Positions 54,860 to 63,967 of a DNA stretch of 64,000 nucleotides are shown piece by piece. Both the position numbers and the translations under genes were made by a program. Positions within the stretch are counted from its first letter, which is position 1. Each line of letters begins with the position of its first letter. A model generated the notes under the pieces. The model worked only from the letters and a program-made list of their open reading frames with translations. It made no database searches and was not told where the DNA came from. Source of the DNA: Candidatus Desulfovibrio intestinavium (lineage in GTDB: Bacteria; Desulfobacterota; Desulfovibrionia; Desulfovibrionales; Desulfovibrionaceae); assembly GCA_019118345.1 (NCBI GenBank), contig DWZD01000011.1, positions 36,815-100,814 of the forward strand. The letters run 5' to 3'.

Positions 54860-55840
54860 TCAGCGATCTGCGTGCTCCCGCAGGAAGGCGGCAATGCGCT
54901 TGCCGACGTTCTCCTGCAGGTTGCGGTAAAAGAACTGGTAATCGTAGACGTGATAGATGCCGTTCGGGAAGAGCTTGCCGGGATAGGCCGCTTCCGGGAT
55001 GTCGGGAACCTTCAGCGTGCCGCGCCGGGCATCCAGATAGGCGCCCGTGAGGGCCGGCACTTCGCGGACAATGGCGCCGCTGTAATCGGTAAAGCAGGCC
55101 CCCTTGTTGGCCTCGCGCCCGGCGCGGCGCGAATCCGTGCGCCAGTTGAGGGGGTTTATGGCGTGGGTGCGCTGATCGCGGCCCACAAAGAGCGAGGAGG
55201 CAATGTGCTCGGCCTCGCTGTTGAAGGACACGATCACCCCCGTATCGCTTTCGCCCTGCGCCATGCGCAGCCGGGGCCGCTCGGCCAGATCCCCGTCCGT
55301 GATCCGCCAGCCGATGAGGTAGGCGGCCACCAGCCTGTCCCGGCAGGCCGGATCATCCAGAAACTCCTTCAGCAGCCGCAGGCCCATCTCGGCACCCTGC
55401 GAAAAGCCGGCCAGCACGAAAGGCCGATCCGGCACCGCGTGCAGATAGGTCAGGAAGGCGCTGCGCACATCGGCGTAGGCCGCCCGCAAGCGCTCCTCCC
55501 GCGCGGTCTCGTCCAGATCGAATACCGTCAGCGCAGCCTGCCGGTAATAGGGCGCATAGAGGCGGCACCACGGATCATAGATGCCGCGCTGCATGTTCAG
55601 GGTGCCGGCGAGCCGCTGCCGGAAGGCGGGATCGCGGCTGTCCGCGTTCAGGCGGCCATCCTCGCCCAGGGTGACCGTGGGCGCGATGAGAAAGACATCC
55701 GCAGGCTTGTCCTGTCCCTCGGCAAAGAAGACCCAGTTTTCCGGCTCGGCGTAATCGCCGGGAGAATGGGCGGCGCAGGCGGTGAGCGTGAACAGCAGGC
55801 AGATCAGCAGGGCTGCCAGCAGGTTGCGTATGGCAAGCAT
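54860..55840 (-). CDS. DUF3089-domain lipoprotein (alpha/beta-hydrolase-like)
   Basis: A 326-residue lipoprotein with signal peptide and lipobox LTAC (Cys22). The mature part matches DUF3089: an alpha/beta-hydrolase-like core with the nucleophile elbow GFSQGAEMGLRLL, preceded by YAPYYRQAAL and followed by YLIGWRIT. Activity is unknown; the elbow predicts a serine esterase or lipase at the cell envelope. GGAGGA precedes the ATG at 55840. Confidence 0.85.
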   Translation of the reverse strand: MLAIRNLLAALLICLLFTLTACAAHSPGDYAEPENWVFFAEGQDKPADVFLIAPTVTLGEDGRLNADSRDPAFRQRLAGTLNMQRGIYDPWCRLYAPYYRQAALTVFDLDETAREERLRAAYADVRSAFLTYLHAVPDRPFVLAGFSQGAEMGLRLLKEFLDDPACRDRLVAAYLIGWRITDGDLAERPRLRMAQGESDTGVIVSFNSEAEHIASSLFVGRDQRTHAINPLNWRTDSRRAGREANKGACFTDYSGAIVREVPALTGAYLDARRGTLKVPDIPEAAYPGKLFPNGIYHVYDYQFFYRNLQENVGKRIAAFLREHADR

Positions 55841-56047
55841 GGTGTCCTCCCATAAAAAATGGCATGGTGGCGGCCGGGACGTGCCCGGCCCGAACTGTTC
55901 TCCCGTCCTGACGCGCGCATTCCGCTCCGCGCTTGCGGGGCGTTGTTCATGCGTCACGCCGTCTCCGGGCGTTTCCGGCAACAATGCCGACGGCAAAAGC
56001 CGGGCGGCGATGACGTCCGGCGTCGGGAGGACGCCTTCCGTCCCGCG

Positions 56048-56527
56048 TCAGCGGTTGCGCCCGCCGTCCGTCTCCCGCACCAGATGCAGGAGCGGGTAGG
56101 GCCTGCCGTCATGGTCCACGGGCGAGCGTCCGCAGACCCGGAAGCCCTGCCGGGCATAGAAGGCCCGGGCACGCGGATTCTGCTCATTGACGTCCAGCTC
56201 CACGCGCGCCTTGCCCGCGCAGGCATCGCGCAAGAGCGCCTTGCCGACGCCCTGCCCGAAAAAGGCCGGATCCACAAAGAGCATTTCCAGCCGCAGATTG
56301 TCTCCGGCCCAGAAACCGGCCACGCGCCCGTTGCGTTCCAGCACGCGGCACTGCCGCATGGCAGGCAGGTAGACGGGCAGCATGGCCGCGCCAATGGCCT
56401 CGAGATCGGCGGGATCGAGAAAGTCGTGCGTGGCCTCCACGCTGCGCCGCCAGAGGGCCGCCAGTTCCGGCCAGTCCTCGGGCCGGGCCGGACGGATGGA
56501 ATCGCCGCAGGGGGAAGGCAATGTCAT
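56048..56527 (-). CDS. GNAT-family N-acetyltransferase
   Basis: A 159-residue GNAT acetyltransferase. The start SIRPARPEDWPELAALW, the acetyl-CoA loop FFGQGVGKALLRDA and the C-terminal NPRARAFYARQGF are typical. The acceptor is unknown. Its ATG overlaps the stop of the class II aldolase gene by 4 bp (ATGA), so it is the last gene of the coupled minus-strand operon uvrD-like, thiL, aldolase, GNAT. Confidence 0.87.
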   Translation of the reverse strand: MTLPSPCGDSIRPARPEDWPELAALWRRSVEATHDFLDPADLEAIGAAMLPVYLPAMRQCRVLERNGRVAGFWAGDNLRLEMLFVDPAFFGQGVGKALLRDACAGKARVELDVNEQNPRARAFYARQGFRVCGRSPVDHDGRPYPLLHLVRETDGGRNR

Positions 56528-57165
56528 GCCTCTTCCGTGCCCGTGTCGCCGATGCCGCTCATGAGCTGCACTTCGGCCAGATGTTCGAGCTGCTCGGAGA
56601 GGCCCAGCGCCTCGGCAAGCGTCTCCCCGCAGGCGCAGAGGCCGTGTCCGCTCATCCAGACGGCGGGATACTGTTGCGCCTGTTCGGCCACCCGTTCCGC
56701 CAGTTCGGTCGTGCCCGGCGCGCAGGCCGGGGCCACGCCCAGACGCGCCCGCCAGACCTCGGATTCGTAGAGCGGCAGGCGCAGGAAATCTTCCATGCGC
56801 CCGGCCAGGCGGATGCCGAGGGCCAGCAGATGCGGCGGATGGGTATGGAGCACGGCCCGGCAGTCGGGACGCGCCCTGTAGACGGCCAGATGCATGGCCG
56901 CCTCGGATGAGGCCGGGCCGCCGGAAAACAGCGTGCCGTCGGCCCGGAGCAGGCAGATGTCCGCCGCGTTCAGGCGGCCCTTGCAGACGCCCGCCCGGGT
57001 CATGAGGATGAGCGTACCGAACGGCGGGCAGTCCCAGAGCCGGCTGACATTGCCGTTGAAGCCGCGCAGGCCCCCCCAGTTCCAGGCCTCCCGGCAGCAG
57101 AACAGGATTTCCTCGCAGAGGTCGGCGGGAATCTTCGGCGGTACGACAAAGGGATTCGACGACAT
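56524..57165 (-). CDS. Class II aldolase/adducin-family protein
   Basis: A 213-residue zinc enzyme of the fuculose-1-phosphate aldolase/ribulose-5-phosphate epimerase group. Zinc ligands are seen in HTHPPH and the later His of SGHGL, and the catalytic acid in SSEAAMHLAVY. The substrate is not clear; the family includes sugar-phosphate aldolases and methylthioribulose-phosphate dehydratase. It overlaps thiL by 1 bp and the GNAT gene by 4 bp. Confidence 0.87.
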   Translation of the reverse strand: MSSNPFVVPPKIPADLCEEILFCCREAWNWGGLRGFNGNVSRLWDCPPFGTLILMTRAGVCKGRLNAADICLLRADGTLFSGGPASSEAAMHLAVYRARPDCRAVLHTHPPHLLALGIRLAGRMEDFLRLPLYESEVWRARLGVAPACAPGTTELAERVAEQAQQYPAVWMSGHGLCACGETLAEALGLSEQLEHLAEVQLMSGIGDTGTEEA

Positions 57166-58202
57166 CAGTTGGCCTCCGTCGCAAAATGATCAAAACCGTA
57201 CAGGCCTTCGAGACTTTCGTTGTTGCACTCGATGCCGGGCGTATCGGTGATGACGCCGATGCTGTGGAAATGGGGAATGGCCGTATGCAGCACCGGCAGC
57301 ATATCCGGCGCGCAGGAACCGAGCAGGCAATAATCCTCGCCGCCCAGCAGGGCCTCGTGCACGGGATTTTTTCCCTCGGCCACGGCATGGCGCACCACTT
57401 CGGGATGCAGCATGCCCTGCGGCAACAGGAGCGAGGCCCCGAGGCCCGCGCCCTCGCTGCGGCCCGCCGCGCCCTCGCCGGTCAGCCCCAGCAGGCGCGG
57501 CAAATCGCGCATGAGGCCGTCGGAAAGATCCATCAGCGCCGGGGGCCGGGCATTGAGTCCCGCCCGGGCCAGCATGAGGCCCGCATCCACCTGCGGTTCG
57601 GGCCGCAGATGGGCGGCGCAGGCCGCGGGCCAGCGTTCCAGCGCGGCGCGTCCGTGGGCCTCCAGCTCTTGCAGGCCCACGCGGGCCAGCCCCGGCAGGC
57701 CCACGAGAAAGAGGCAGTCCCCGGGCATGGAACCGCCGCGCAAAAGGAAGGGCGCGCCCTCGCTCAGGGGTTCGCCCCAGACGGTGATGCAGGTGTGCAG
57801 GCGATCGCTGCGGGACAGATCCCCCCCGGCCAGGGCCACCCGGTGCTTTTCGGCCAGCCCGGCCATGCCGTGGAAAAAAAGATCAAGCCAGTCGGCATCC
57901 GCCCAAGCGGGCAGGCCGAGGCCCAGGGTAAAGGCCAGCGGACGTCCGCCGCAGGCCGCAATGTCGCTGATGTTGACGGCCAGCGCCTTGTGGCCCATGT
58001 CCTCGGGCGTGAAGTAGGCCCGCCGGAAGTGGATATCCTCCAAAAAGAGATCCGTACTCACGCACAGGGGCTGCCCGCCCCGGATCACGGCGCAGTCGTC
58101 GCCACGTCCCAGCAGCAGCGAAGGATGCTTGGCCGGAAAATGCCGGGCCAGCAGACGCAGAATGGCGTCCTCGGACAATGCGGACGGGGAAGGTTTGGGC
58201 AT
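57165..58202 (-). CDS. thiL: Thiamine-monophosphate kinase
   Basis: A 345-residue ATP-dependent kinase making thiamine diphosphate from thiamine monophosphate. Metal/substrate motifs are LGRGDDCAVI, STDLFLEDIHF and ALMDLSDGL, and GGEDYCLL near the end. It begins 2 bp after the helicase stop, with GAGG inside the helicase end, so translation is coupled. A thiF-like gene is 28 kb away; no other thiamine gene is visible. Confidence 0.95.
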   Translation of the reverse strand: MPKPSPSALSEDAILRLLARHFPAKHPSLLLGRGDDCAVIRGGQPLCVSTDLFLEDIHFRRAYFTPEDMGHKALAVNISDIAACGGRPLAFTLGLGLPAWADADWLDLFFHGMAGLAEKHRVALAGGDLSRSDRLHTCITVWGEPLSEGAPFLLRGGSMPGDCLFLVGLPGLARVGLQELEAHGRAALERWPAACAAHLRPEPQVDAGLMLARAGLNARPPALMDLSDGLMRDLPRLLGLTGEGAAGRSEGAGLGASLLLPQGMLHPEVVRHAVAEGKNPVHEALLGGEDYCLLGSCAPDMLPVLHTAIPHFHSIGVITDTPGIECNNESLEGLYGFDHFATEAN

Positions 58203-58204
58203 GG

Positions 58205-60511
58205 CTAGTCATCCTCCATGAGCAGATATTCCGCAAGAATCACCTTGAGGCCGAAACCGGGAAAATTGACCTGCACCTTGTCCGGCGGCAGCTGGCGCAC
58301 CACCTTGCCGCGCCCGAACAAACGGTGACGGCAGAAGCCCTGCGGCAGGCGGCTGCCCTCGGTGGGAGCGGTCGGAGCGGCGGCCTGTTCTCCGCTCCCG
58401 GGCGCGGATGTGCGGGGCGCGCGCTCCTCGGGCGGCAGCTGGCAGTCGTCGCCGTCCGACGGCGGGACAGGCGCGGGCACGGCCCGGGCCGCTGTCGCCC
58501 GGTCGCCCCAAAAGGAGACGGCAGGCGCGGGGCACGCCACCTGCCCGGCGGACGAAAGGCCGCCGGAGACCGTCGCGCCCATGCCGCCTTCCCGCCGCCG
58601 CAGGCCGCCGCCGAAGCCTTCCAGCCATTGTTCGGCCAGCTCCGGCCCCATTTCGCGCACAAAGGGACTCTGGGCCACATGGGTCGAGCCTTGTTCGGCC
58701 CGGCTGTAAATGGTGGCCGGGGCGTACAGATCGAGCTGCTGGCGGGCGCGGGTGCAGGCCACATACATGAGCCGCCGTTCCTCCTCGAAGTCCTCGGGCC
58801 GGGAGAGGGCGTGACGCGAGGGAAAACGATCCTCCACCAGATCGATGATCAGGACGGCATTCCATTCCAGCCCCTTGGCCGAGTGCACCGTGGACAGGGT
58901 AATGCGGTTTTCGCCGTCGTTCTCGTCCTCTTCCGGGGATTCCAGCGCCAGATCGGCCAGAAAGAGATCCAGTTCGGCATAGCCCGCCGCCATTTGCACG
59001 ATCTCTTCCAGCGACTGCTGCCGCCGGGGCCAGTCCTCGGGATAGCGTTGTTCCAGCAGGCCGCGATATTGTTCGAGAATGGCGGCCAGAGTCAGGGCGG
59101 GCGTTTGCGGATGGGCGCGCAGGCTTTCGATGAAATCCAGATCCGCCCGGAAGGACGCATGCCGCGCAAAGGCCTTTTGCAAGGTCGCCGTATCGCCGGA
59201 CACGGCCGCCGCATAGAGCTTTTGCGCCGTCTTGGGGCCGATGCCCTCATGCAGGGCGGCCAGCCGCTCGAAGGCGGGCATGTCCAGCGGATTGAGCAGC
59301 AGGCGGGCAAAGGCGATGACGTCCTTGACGTGGGCGGCCTCGGTATAGCGCAGGCCGCCGTATTTGCGGAAGGGGATGCCCGCCTGATTGAGGGCCATTT
59401 CCAGCGCGAAGGAGTGGAAGCCCGCGCGGAAGAGCACGGCAATCTCATGCGGCAAATGACGCTGCAAAAGTTCGCGGATGCGTTCTACCACCAGCCGGGC
59501 CTGCGATTTGTCGCTGAGCGGCGTCACCAGCCGCACCGGCTCGCCCCCTTCCCGCCGGGTGAAGAGGGTTTTGCGGAAGGATTCGGCGGCGTGTTTCAGC
59601 AGATTGTTGGCCACGGCCAGAATGGGCCGGGTGGAGCGGTAGTTCTCCTCCAGACGGATGATGCGCGCGCCGGGAAAGAGCGCGGGAAAATCCAGAATGT
59701 TGCGGACGTTGGCCCCGCGAAAGGCGTAGATGGACTGGGCCTCGTCGCCCACGGCCATGACGTTGCCCGGGGCCTCGCCTTCCGGCCCGGCCAGGAGGCG
59801 CACGATGCGGGCCTGCACGAGATTGGTATCCTGATATTCGTCCACGAGGATATGCCGGTAACGCTCGCGCAGCAGGGCGGCGGCCCGCTCGTCGCGGCGC
59901 AGGAGCGCCTCCAGCTCGAAAAGCAGATCGTCATAGTCCATGACGCCCTTTTCGCGGCGGAAGGCGTCGTACTTTTCGCCCAGTTCGCTCAGGCCCTCGG
60001 CATAGGGCAGGAGGTGAAAGGCCTCGCGCTGCAGGATTTCGCTCAGGGGAAGTTCCTTGTTGCGGGCCTTGCTCAACAGGCCGACGATGGCCTGCGATTT
60101 GGGAAAGGCCCGGTCGCCCTTGCCGAGCCCCAGCGCCTCCTTGCAGCTCTTGACCGCGGCGGTGATGTCCGCGCTGTCCATGACCGTGAAGGGCCGATCC
60201 CCCAGCCATTCCGGCCGGAAGCGCCGCAGGATGCCGTAGGCGAAGGCATGAAAGGTGCCGCCCTGCACCCCGGCCAAACCCTGATCGCAGAGCATGCCCG
60301 CCCGCTGCAGCATCTCTTGCGCGGCCTTGCGGGTAAAGGTGAGCAGCAGCAGGGAATCCGGGGCCGCGCCATGCTCGATGAGCCAGGCCAGCCGGTAGGT
60401 GATGGTGCGGGTTTTGCCGCTGCCCGCACCGGCCACCACCAGCACCGGCCCGTCGCCGCAGGTGGCGGCCGCGTACTGCGCCTCGTTGAGCGCTTTGGCG
60501 TAATCAATCAT
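58205..60511 (-). CDS. UvrD/Rep-family ATP-dependent DNA helicase
   Basis: A 768-residue superfamily 1A 3'-5' helicase. Walker A is GAGSGKT at 28-34; also visible are LVDEYQDTN (Walker B), VGDEAQSIYAFRGA (motif III), the arginine motif EENYRSTRPIL, STVHSAKGLEW (motif V) and YVACTRARQQL (motif VI). After motif VI a linker of about 90 residues rich in Ala/Pro leads to a short C-terminal domain (HRLFGRGKVVRQL; VNFPGFGLKVIL) as in PcrA/UvrD. It acts in DNA repair or replication. The ribosome site is weak. First gene of the coupled operon with thiL. Confidence 0.93.
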   Translation of the reverse strand: MIDYAKALNEAQYAAATCGDGPVLVVAGAGSGKTRTITYRLAWLIEHGAAPDSLLLLTFTRKAAQEMLQRAGMLCDQGLAGVQGGTFHAFAYGILRRFRPEWLGDRPFTVMDSADITAAVKSCKEALGLGKGDRAFPKSQAIVGLLSKARNKELPLSEILQREAFHLLPYAEGLSELGEKYDAFRREKGVMDYDDLLFELEALLRRDERAAALLRERYRHILVDEYQDTNLVQARIVRLLAGPEGEAPGNVMAVGDEAQSIYAFRGANVRNILDFPALFPGARIIRLEENYRSTRPILAVANNLLKHAAESFRKTLFTRREGGEPVRLVTPLSDKSQARLVVERIRELLQRHLPHEIAVLFRAGFHSFALEMALNQAGIPFRKYGGLRYTEAAHVKDVIAFARLLLNPLDMPAFERLAALHEGIGPKTAQKLYAAAVSGDTATLQKAFARHASFRADLDFIESLRAHPQTPALTLAAILEQYRGLLEQRYPEDWPRRQQSLEEIVQMAAGYAELDLFLADLALESPEEDENDGENRITLSTVHSAKGLEWNAVLIIDLVEDRFPSRHALSRPEDFEEERRLMYVACTRARQQLDLYAPATIYSRAEQGSTHVAQSPFVREMGPELAEQWLEGFGGGLRRREGGMGATVSGGLSSAGQVACPAPAVSFWGDRATAARAVPAPVPPSDGDDCQLPPEERAPRTSAPGSGEQAAAPTAPTEGSRLPQGFCRHRLFGRGKVVRQLPPDKVQVNFPGFGLKVILAEYLLMEDD

Positions 60512-60659
60512 TTTTTCAGGCTAGCACAAAGGGCCACGGCCCGCCAGAGGCCGAAACGTTCCCTTCCCCGCCCGAAAAGCCGTCCGTCATTCGTCGGCGG
60601 GCCGCTTGACGCCGGGTGGGGGCCTCCGTACACTGCGCCGAAAGCCCGAGGGAGGCACC

Positions 60660-61238
60660 ATGCTGCACGACGACGCCCTGCTGGATGCGGCGGAACACAT
60701 ACTGGAAGCGGTCATGTTTGAAAGCTGGCTGCGCTTCTCCTTTCTGGAGGACATGCCCGACGCCCCGGCCGGGCCGGACGGGGAACCGCCGCTCATGGTG
60801 CGGCTGGACGAGGCCGCGCGCCGTCATCTGGCCGAGAAGGAAGCCGCCCTCCTGCCGCTGGCTTTGATGGTGGACGGGCGGGAGGCCACCTTTGAGCTGT
60901 CCCGGGAGGCCATTTGCCGCTATGTGCTGGAAGAGCTGGAAGGCAAGGGCGTCATCCCGGCGGGCAGTGCGGCCGAAGTGCTGGACAGCCCGGCCTTTCA
61001 GCTGCGCCTGCAATTGTTCAACAACTGGTTGCAGGAGCAGGAAAGCGTGCTGGAACGCGCGCCGCACGACTTTGCCGACTGGCGCATCAAGTTCGGCCAG
61101 TGGCGCAGCCGCCCGGACGTGGTGGAACAGACCCGGGCCGCCCTTGCGCCCACGGACAATCCCGCCGAAGCCGCCGGGGACGGCGGCGCGGCGACGGTGC
61201 GCCTGCTCGGGGCCGACGACGTGCGGGACGAGGAGTAG
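60660..61238 (+). CDS. Protein of unknown function divergent from the helicase
   Basis: A 192-residue acidic, helical, soluble protein (LLDAAEHILEAVMFESWLRFSFLEDM; FQLRLQLFNNWLQEQESVLERAP). No domain is recognised; the C-terminal 30 residues look disordered (Ala/Gly/Asp-rich). GGGAGG lies six bases before the ATG at 60660. It is 148 bp from the divergent helicase gene. Confidence 0.65.
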   Translation: MLHDDALLDAAEHILEAVMFESWLRFSFLEDMPDAPAGPDGEPPLMVRLDEAARRHLAEKEAALLPLALMVDGREATFELSREAICRYVLEELEGKGVIPAGSAAEVLDSPAFQLRLQLFNNWLQEQESVLERAPHDFADWRIKFGQWRSRPDVVEQTRAALAPTDNPAEAAGDGGAATVRLLGADDVRDEE

Positions 61239-61274
61239 GGGGTGTTCTCGCTATGCACCACTTGTTTGGGGGAA

Positions 61275-61371
61275 GGCAACCCCGCCCCCAACGACAGGTG
61301 GAGCGTAGATGGCCAATTTGGCTTATACGTTGTGACAATTAATACCATAGATATTAACAGGCCCTGGGGCG
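61275..61371 (+). repeat. 97-nt intergenic element, copy 2
   Basis: Shares its first 17 nt exactly with copy 1 at 54571 and aligns without gaps to its end, ending CCCTGGGGCG. The AT-rich middle has diverged most. Confidence 0.6.
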
Positions 61372-61470
61372 GCATCCTCAGGGCAGCCCTTCTTGCCCGG
61401 GGCATGCGTCGCCCGCCGAGGGCGGATGTGGGCCAATCCCTGGGCTTGTCCTCACCGACAGAGACAACGG

Positions 61471-61505
61471 CAGGGCCGGAAGAGGTTTCTTCCGGCCCTG
61501 CTTTC
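61471..61505 (+). terminator. Terminator hairpin before the duplicated-protein gene
   Basis: A perfect 13-bp stem (CAGGGCCGGAAGA with TCTTCCGGCCCTG), then CTTTCG. It can stop transcripts from the 60660 gene and, in reverse, from the convergent gene. Confidence 0.75.
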
Positions 61506-61597
61506 GTCACAGGCAAACGGGGTTTTCGCCGCCCCCTGCCGCGTCACGGCTGCCGCCCTGTCATCCCCGCAACGGGGCACGGCGGCGGGCACGGCGG

Positions 61598-62812
61598 CTA
61601 ATCGTCGTCATCCTCATCGTCGTCATCGTCCGCCGCATCATCCCAGCTGTCCGGCGGGAGAAAGCCCGGCTGGAATTCCGCGTAATCGACGCCGGGCAGG
61701 GGTTCCTTGCTCAGTTCGATGGAACGGGCAGTGGCGCACCAGGCACCCACATGTTCAAAGCCGTCGCCCCCGGCCGGATAGTCCCCTTCCACATCGCCGC
61801 GGTTGCCGATGACCAGCAGGAGCGGCAGCGGCATGGCGGCCTTGCCGCCGTCACGCGGGCAGTGTTCCAGGTCGATGAAGACCTTGAGCGCATGATTATA
61901 GATATAGCGCAGGCCCTTATCAGACGAATTGCGTTTGTCCACGCGCCATGTGTAATTTTGCGTTGCGAAACCGTACAGGTCCTTGAGTTCGCTTTGCGCC
62001 ATGTCGGCACACAGGTCCTCATTACCCGGCAGTTCCCAGCCCGACCGGGCATCCGTCGCGACGGCGTAGACCCGGTCGCCCTTCCAGTCCCCGGCAAGCA
62101 GATTTTGCAGATCCCAAAAGATATCGCAGCCCCCCGCCTCGGGGACGGCCAGCTCGCGCATGCTGAGCGTGTAGTAGCCGAAGCATTCGCGCTTATCCAG
62201 GTTGACCAGCACATAATAGCGCCCAAGCCCCATTTCCGTGAAGTTCGGCCGGAACTCCTCGTAATCCACATCTTCCAGCGGCTCCTTGCGGATCTCGATG
62301 GAACGCACGCTATCGATCCACCATGCTTCGGCGTCCTCCATCTTCTCCGCGGCGTCCTCATCATTCACATCAAAATCAAAGTCGCTGCCGCCCGGGGCGA
62401 TCAGCAGCGGCAGGGGCGCAATGTCGTCCAGATTGACCGGGCAATGCGCCAGATCAAGGAAGACCTCCAGCTCATGGTTGTAGATATAGCGCAGGCCGTG
62501 ATCCTCGGTATCCACTTCATCCGGTTGCAGGTTCCTGCACTCGTCGCAGGCAAACCTGTACAGGCTCTTGATGCCCAGCTCCTTCCGGGCCGCGGCCAGT
62601 TCGCCGCTGTAGCTGTCGTCATCCTTGGGCAGATGACTCGCGACGACATAGACCCTGTCCCCCTTCCAAGGCCCGGCCAGCAGATTATGCAGGGCCCGCA
62701 CCAGCGGAGTATGATGATAGCACCATTCCGCCATTTTCGCGCCACTGCCGAAGTCGTGAGGCGAGAGCGACTCCTTCTTGTCCAGATTGACGATCATATT
62801 ATAACTTCCCAT
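61598..62812 (-). CDS. Acidic protein with internal tandem duplication, unknown function
   Basis: A 404-residue soluble protein I do not recognise, made of two homologous halves (residues about 5-191 and 200-384). Matching blocks are VNLDKKESL/VNLDKRECF, HNLLAGPWKGDRVYVVA/QNLLAGDWKGDRVYAVA, GLRYIYNHELEVFLDLAHCP/GLRYIYNHALKVFIDLEHCP and SIEIRKEPLEDVDYEEFRPNF/SIELSKEPLPGVDYAEFQPGF. It ends in about 13 Asp/Glu residues. The ATG at 62812 has GGGAGG six bases upstream and is preferred to one six codons earlier. Lower GC than its neighbours. The fold and acidity recall immunity or SMI1-like proteins, which is only a guess. Confidence 0.75.
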   Translation of the reverse strand: MGSYNMIVNLDKKESLSPHDFGSGAKMAEWCYHHTPLVRALHNLLAGPWKGDRVYVVASHLPKDDDSYSGELAAARKELGIKSLYRFACDECRNLQPDEVDTEDHGLRYIYNHELEVFLDLAHCPVNLDDIAPLPLLIAPGGSDFDFDVNDEDAAEKMEDAEAWWIDSVRSIEIRKEPLEDVDYEEFRPNFTEMGLGRYYVLVNLDKRECFGYYTLSMRELAVPEAGGCDIFWDLQNLLAGDWKGDRVYAVATDARSGWELPGNEDLCADMAQSELKDLYGFATQNYTWRVDKRNSSDKGLRYIYNHALKVFIDLEHCPRDGGKAAMPLPLLLVIGNRGDVEGDYPAGGDGFEHVGAWCATARSIELSKEPLPGVDYAEFQPGFLPPDSWDDAADDDDDEDDDD

Positions 62813-63018
62813 AGGTTCCTCCCGGCGCATGTTTTATTGTGGTTCTGGATTCCGCCTGACCGCATGTTGCCGCCCGTATCTTCCGCGACAGGGCGTTGCA
62901 AGCCATGCTGCAAAAACGGCCATATCTGTGATATATCAGAGCGCTGCATTTCTGTCATCAGCGGCGCGCCCCGGACGGCCCCTGCCCGTGCCGTCATCTT
63001 TGCAGCAACCACGCAGGA

Positions 63019-63081
63019 TTCTGACCAAAAGAAACAAAAAGAAACAAAAAAAACAAAAAAAACAAAAGCCCCATGAGGGGC
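63019..63081 (-). terminator. Minus-strand terminator with very long T tract
   Basis: Read on the minus strand, GCCCC, loop TCAT, GGGGC is followed by about 45 nt of T runs broken by single G or C residues. No minus-strand gene is visible to its right inside the window, so it may end a non-coding transcript or be decayed. Confidence 0.5.
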
Positions 63082-63220
63082 AGAAAATGATACGGAAGCA
63101 TATGGAAAAGCAACGGGCAGCGACAGCAGCGCGGGCCTGCGTCGGCCGTGGGAGTTCGTCTTTTCTTTTTCTGTCGTTGGATGGCGGTTTCGGCCCGGCA
63201 TCCGGGCCGGGTCGCCCGCG

Positions 63221-63366
63221 CGACCGAACGGCGGCCCGCAGGGCCGTGCCTGTTAGGCGACGCAGGAGCCTTACAGGCATCGACAGCAGCGCGCGACCGA
63301 ACGGCGGCCCGTAGGGCCGTGCCTGTTAGGCGACGCAGGAGCCTTACAGGCATCGACAGCAGCGCG
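63221..63366 (-). repeat. Structured repeat, two tandem 73-bp units, opposite orientation
   Basis: Stems GCCTGTTAGGC with GCCTTACAGGC (63248-63258/63268-63278 and 63321-63331/63341-63351) close the loop GACGCAGGA, the complement of TCCTGCGTC. The units end in the complement of GCTGCTGTCGATGCC, as at 25893. Confidence 0.85.
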
Positions 63367-63657
63367 GGGCAGGGGGCTGGCGATCCCTAGCCCCTACAAC
63401 CCCTTACCCCGCCTTGGGCCAGTCATCCGTGGCGGGGAGCGTGTCCCCGTACCCTGTCCCCCTCTCTGACGCGCGTCACAGGGCGTCGCCCTCCCGCTGT
63501 CCCGCCTTCGCGCGGGACGAGCGTCCGGGCGGCGTCGGAGCTTCCGCCCCTGCGGGGCAGTGATCTCCTCCGCGCCATGACGCGCTGACGCCATCAGGCA
63601 GGATGACGGGGTGCGGGCAAGTAAACGACCCCGCTTTGCCTCACAGAAGAGAAAAAA

Positions 63658-63866
63658 CTTTTCCCTCAATGCGTCACGGCACAGGCTGATGAGTCGGGGC
63701 GATGGGGGCGAAAATCGGCGCTCTGGATGGAAGCGGAAAAAAGTGTTCCCCCATTACGTTACCGCAATGGCTGACGGGCGAGGGGAACGGCCCGTTGAAA
63801 CAGGTTGAGGCAATGGATAGTCCCTTACCGGGTCACGGCAATGCCTGGCAGACGGGGAAAATGACG
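63658..63866 (+). repeat. Three degenerate repeats, period about 75-85 bp
   Basis: Units near 63658, 63744 and 63818 share the order TCCC, then CGTCACGGCA or CGTTACCGCA, then GGCTG or GCCTGG, then CGGGG or GAGGGG. The middle unit can pair GTTCCCC with GGGGAAC. Similarity is modest. Confidence 0.35.
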
Positions 63867-63967
63867 GCAAGGGACGGCATGGCGCGGACGGACTCTCCCC
63901 TTTCGCATGGCACGACAGTCAAAAGCAAAGGAAAGCCTGTGTGCTGCGATGCCGGAGCAGGGAGGCA

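Larger units (their letters stand above)
61239..61597. other. Convergent intergenic region with repeat element and hairpins
   Basis: 359 bp with no gene: a G/C-rich imperfect hairpin (61266-61291), copy 2 of the 97-nt element (61275-61371, AT-rich centre), and a strong terminator at 61471-61505. Confidence 0.8.
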
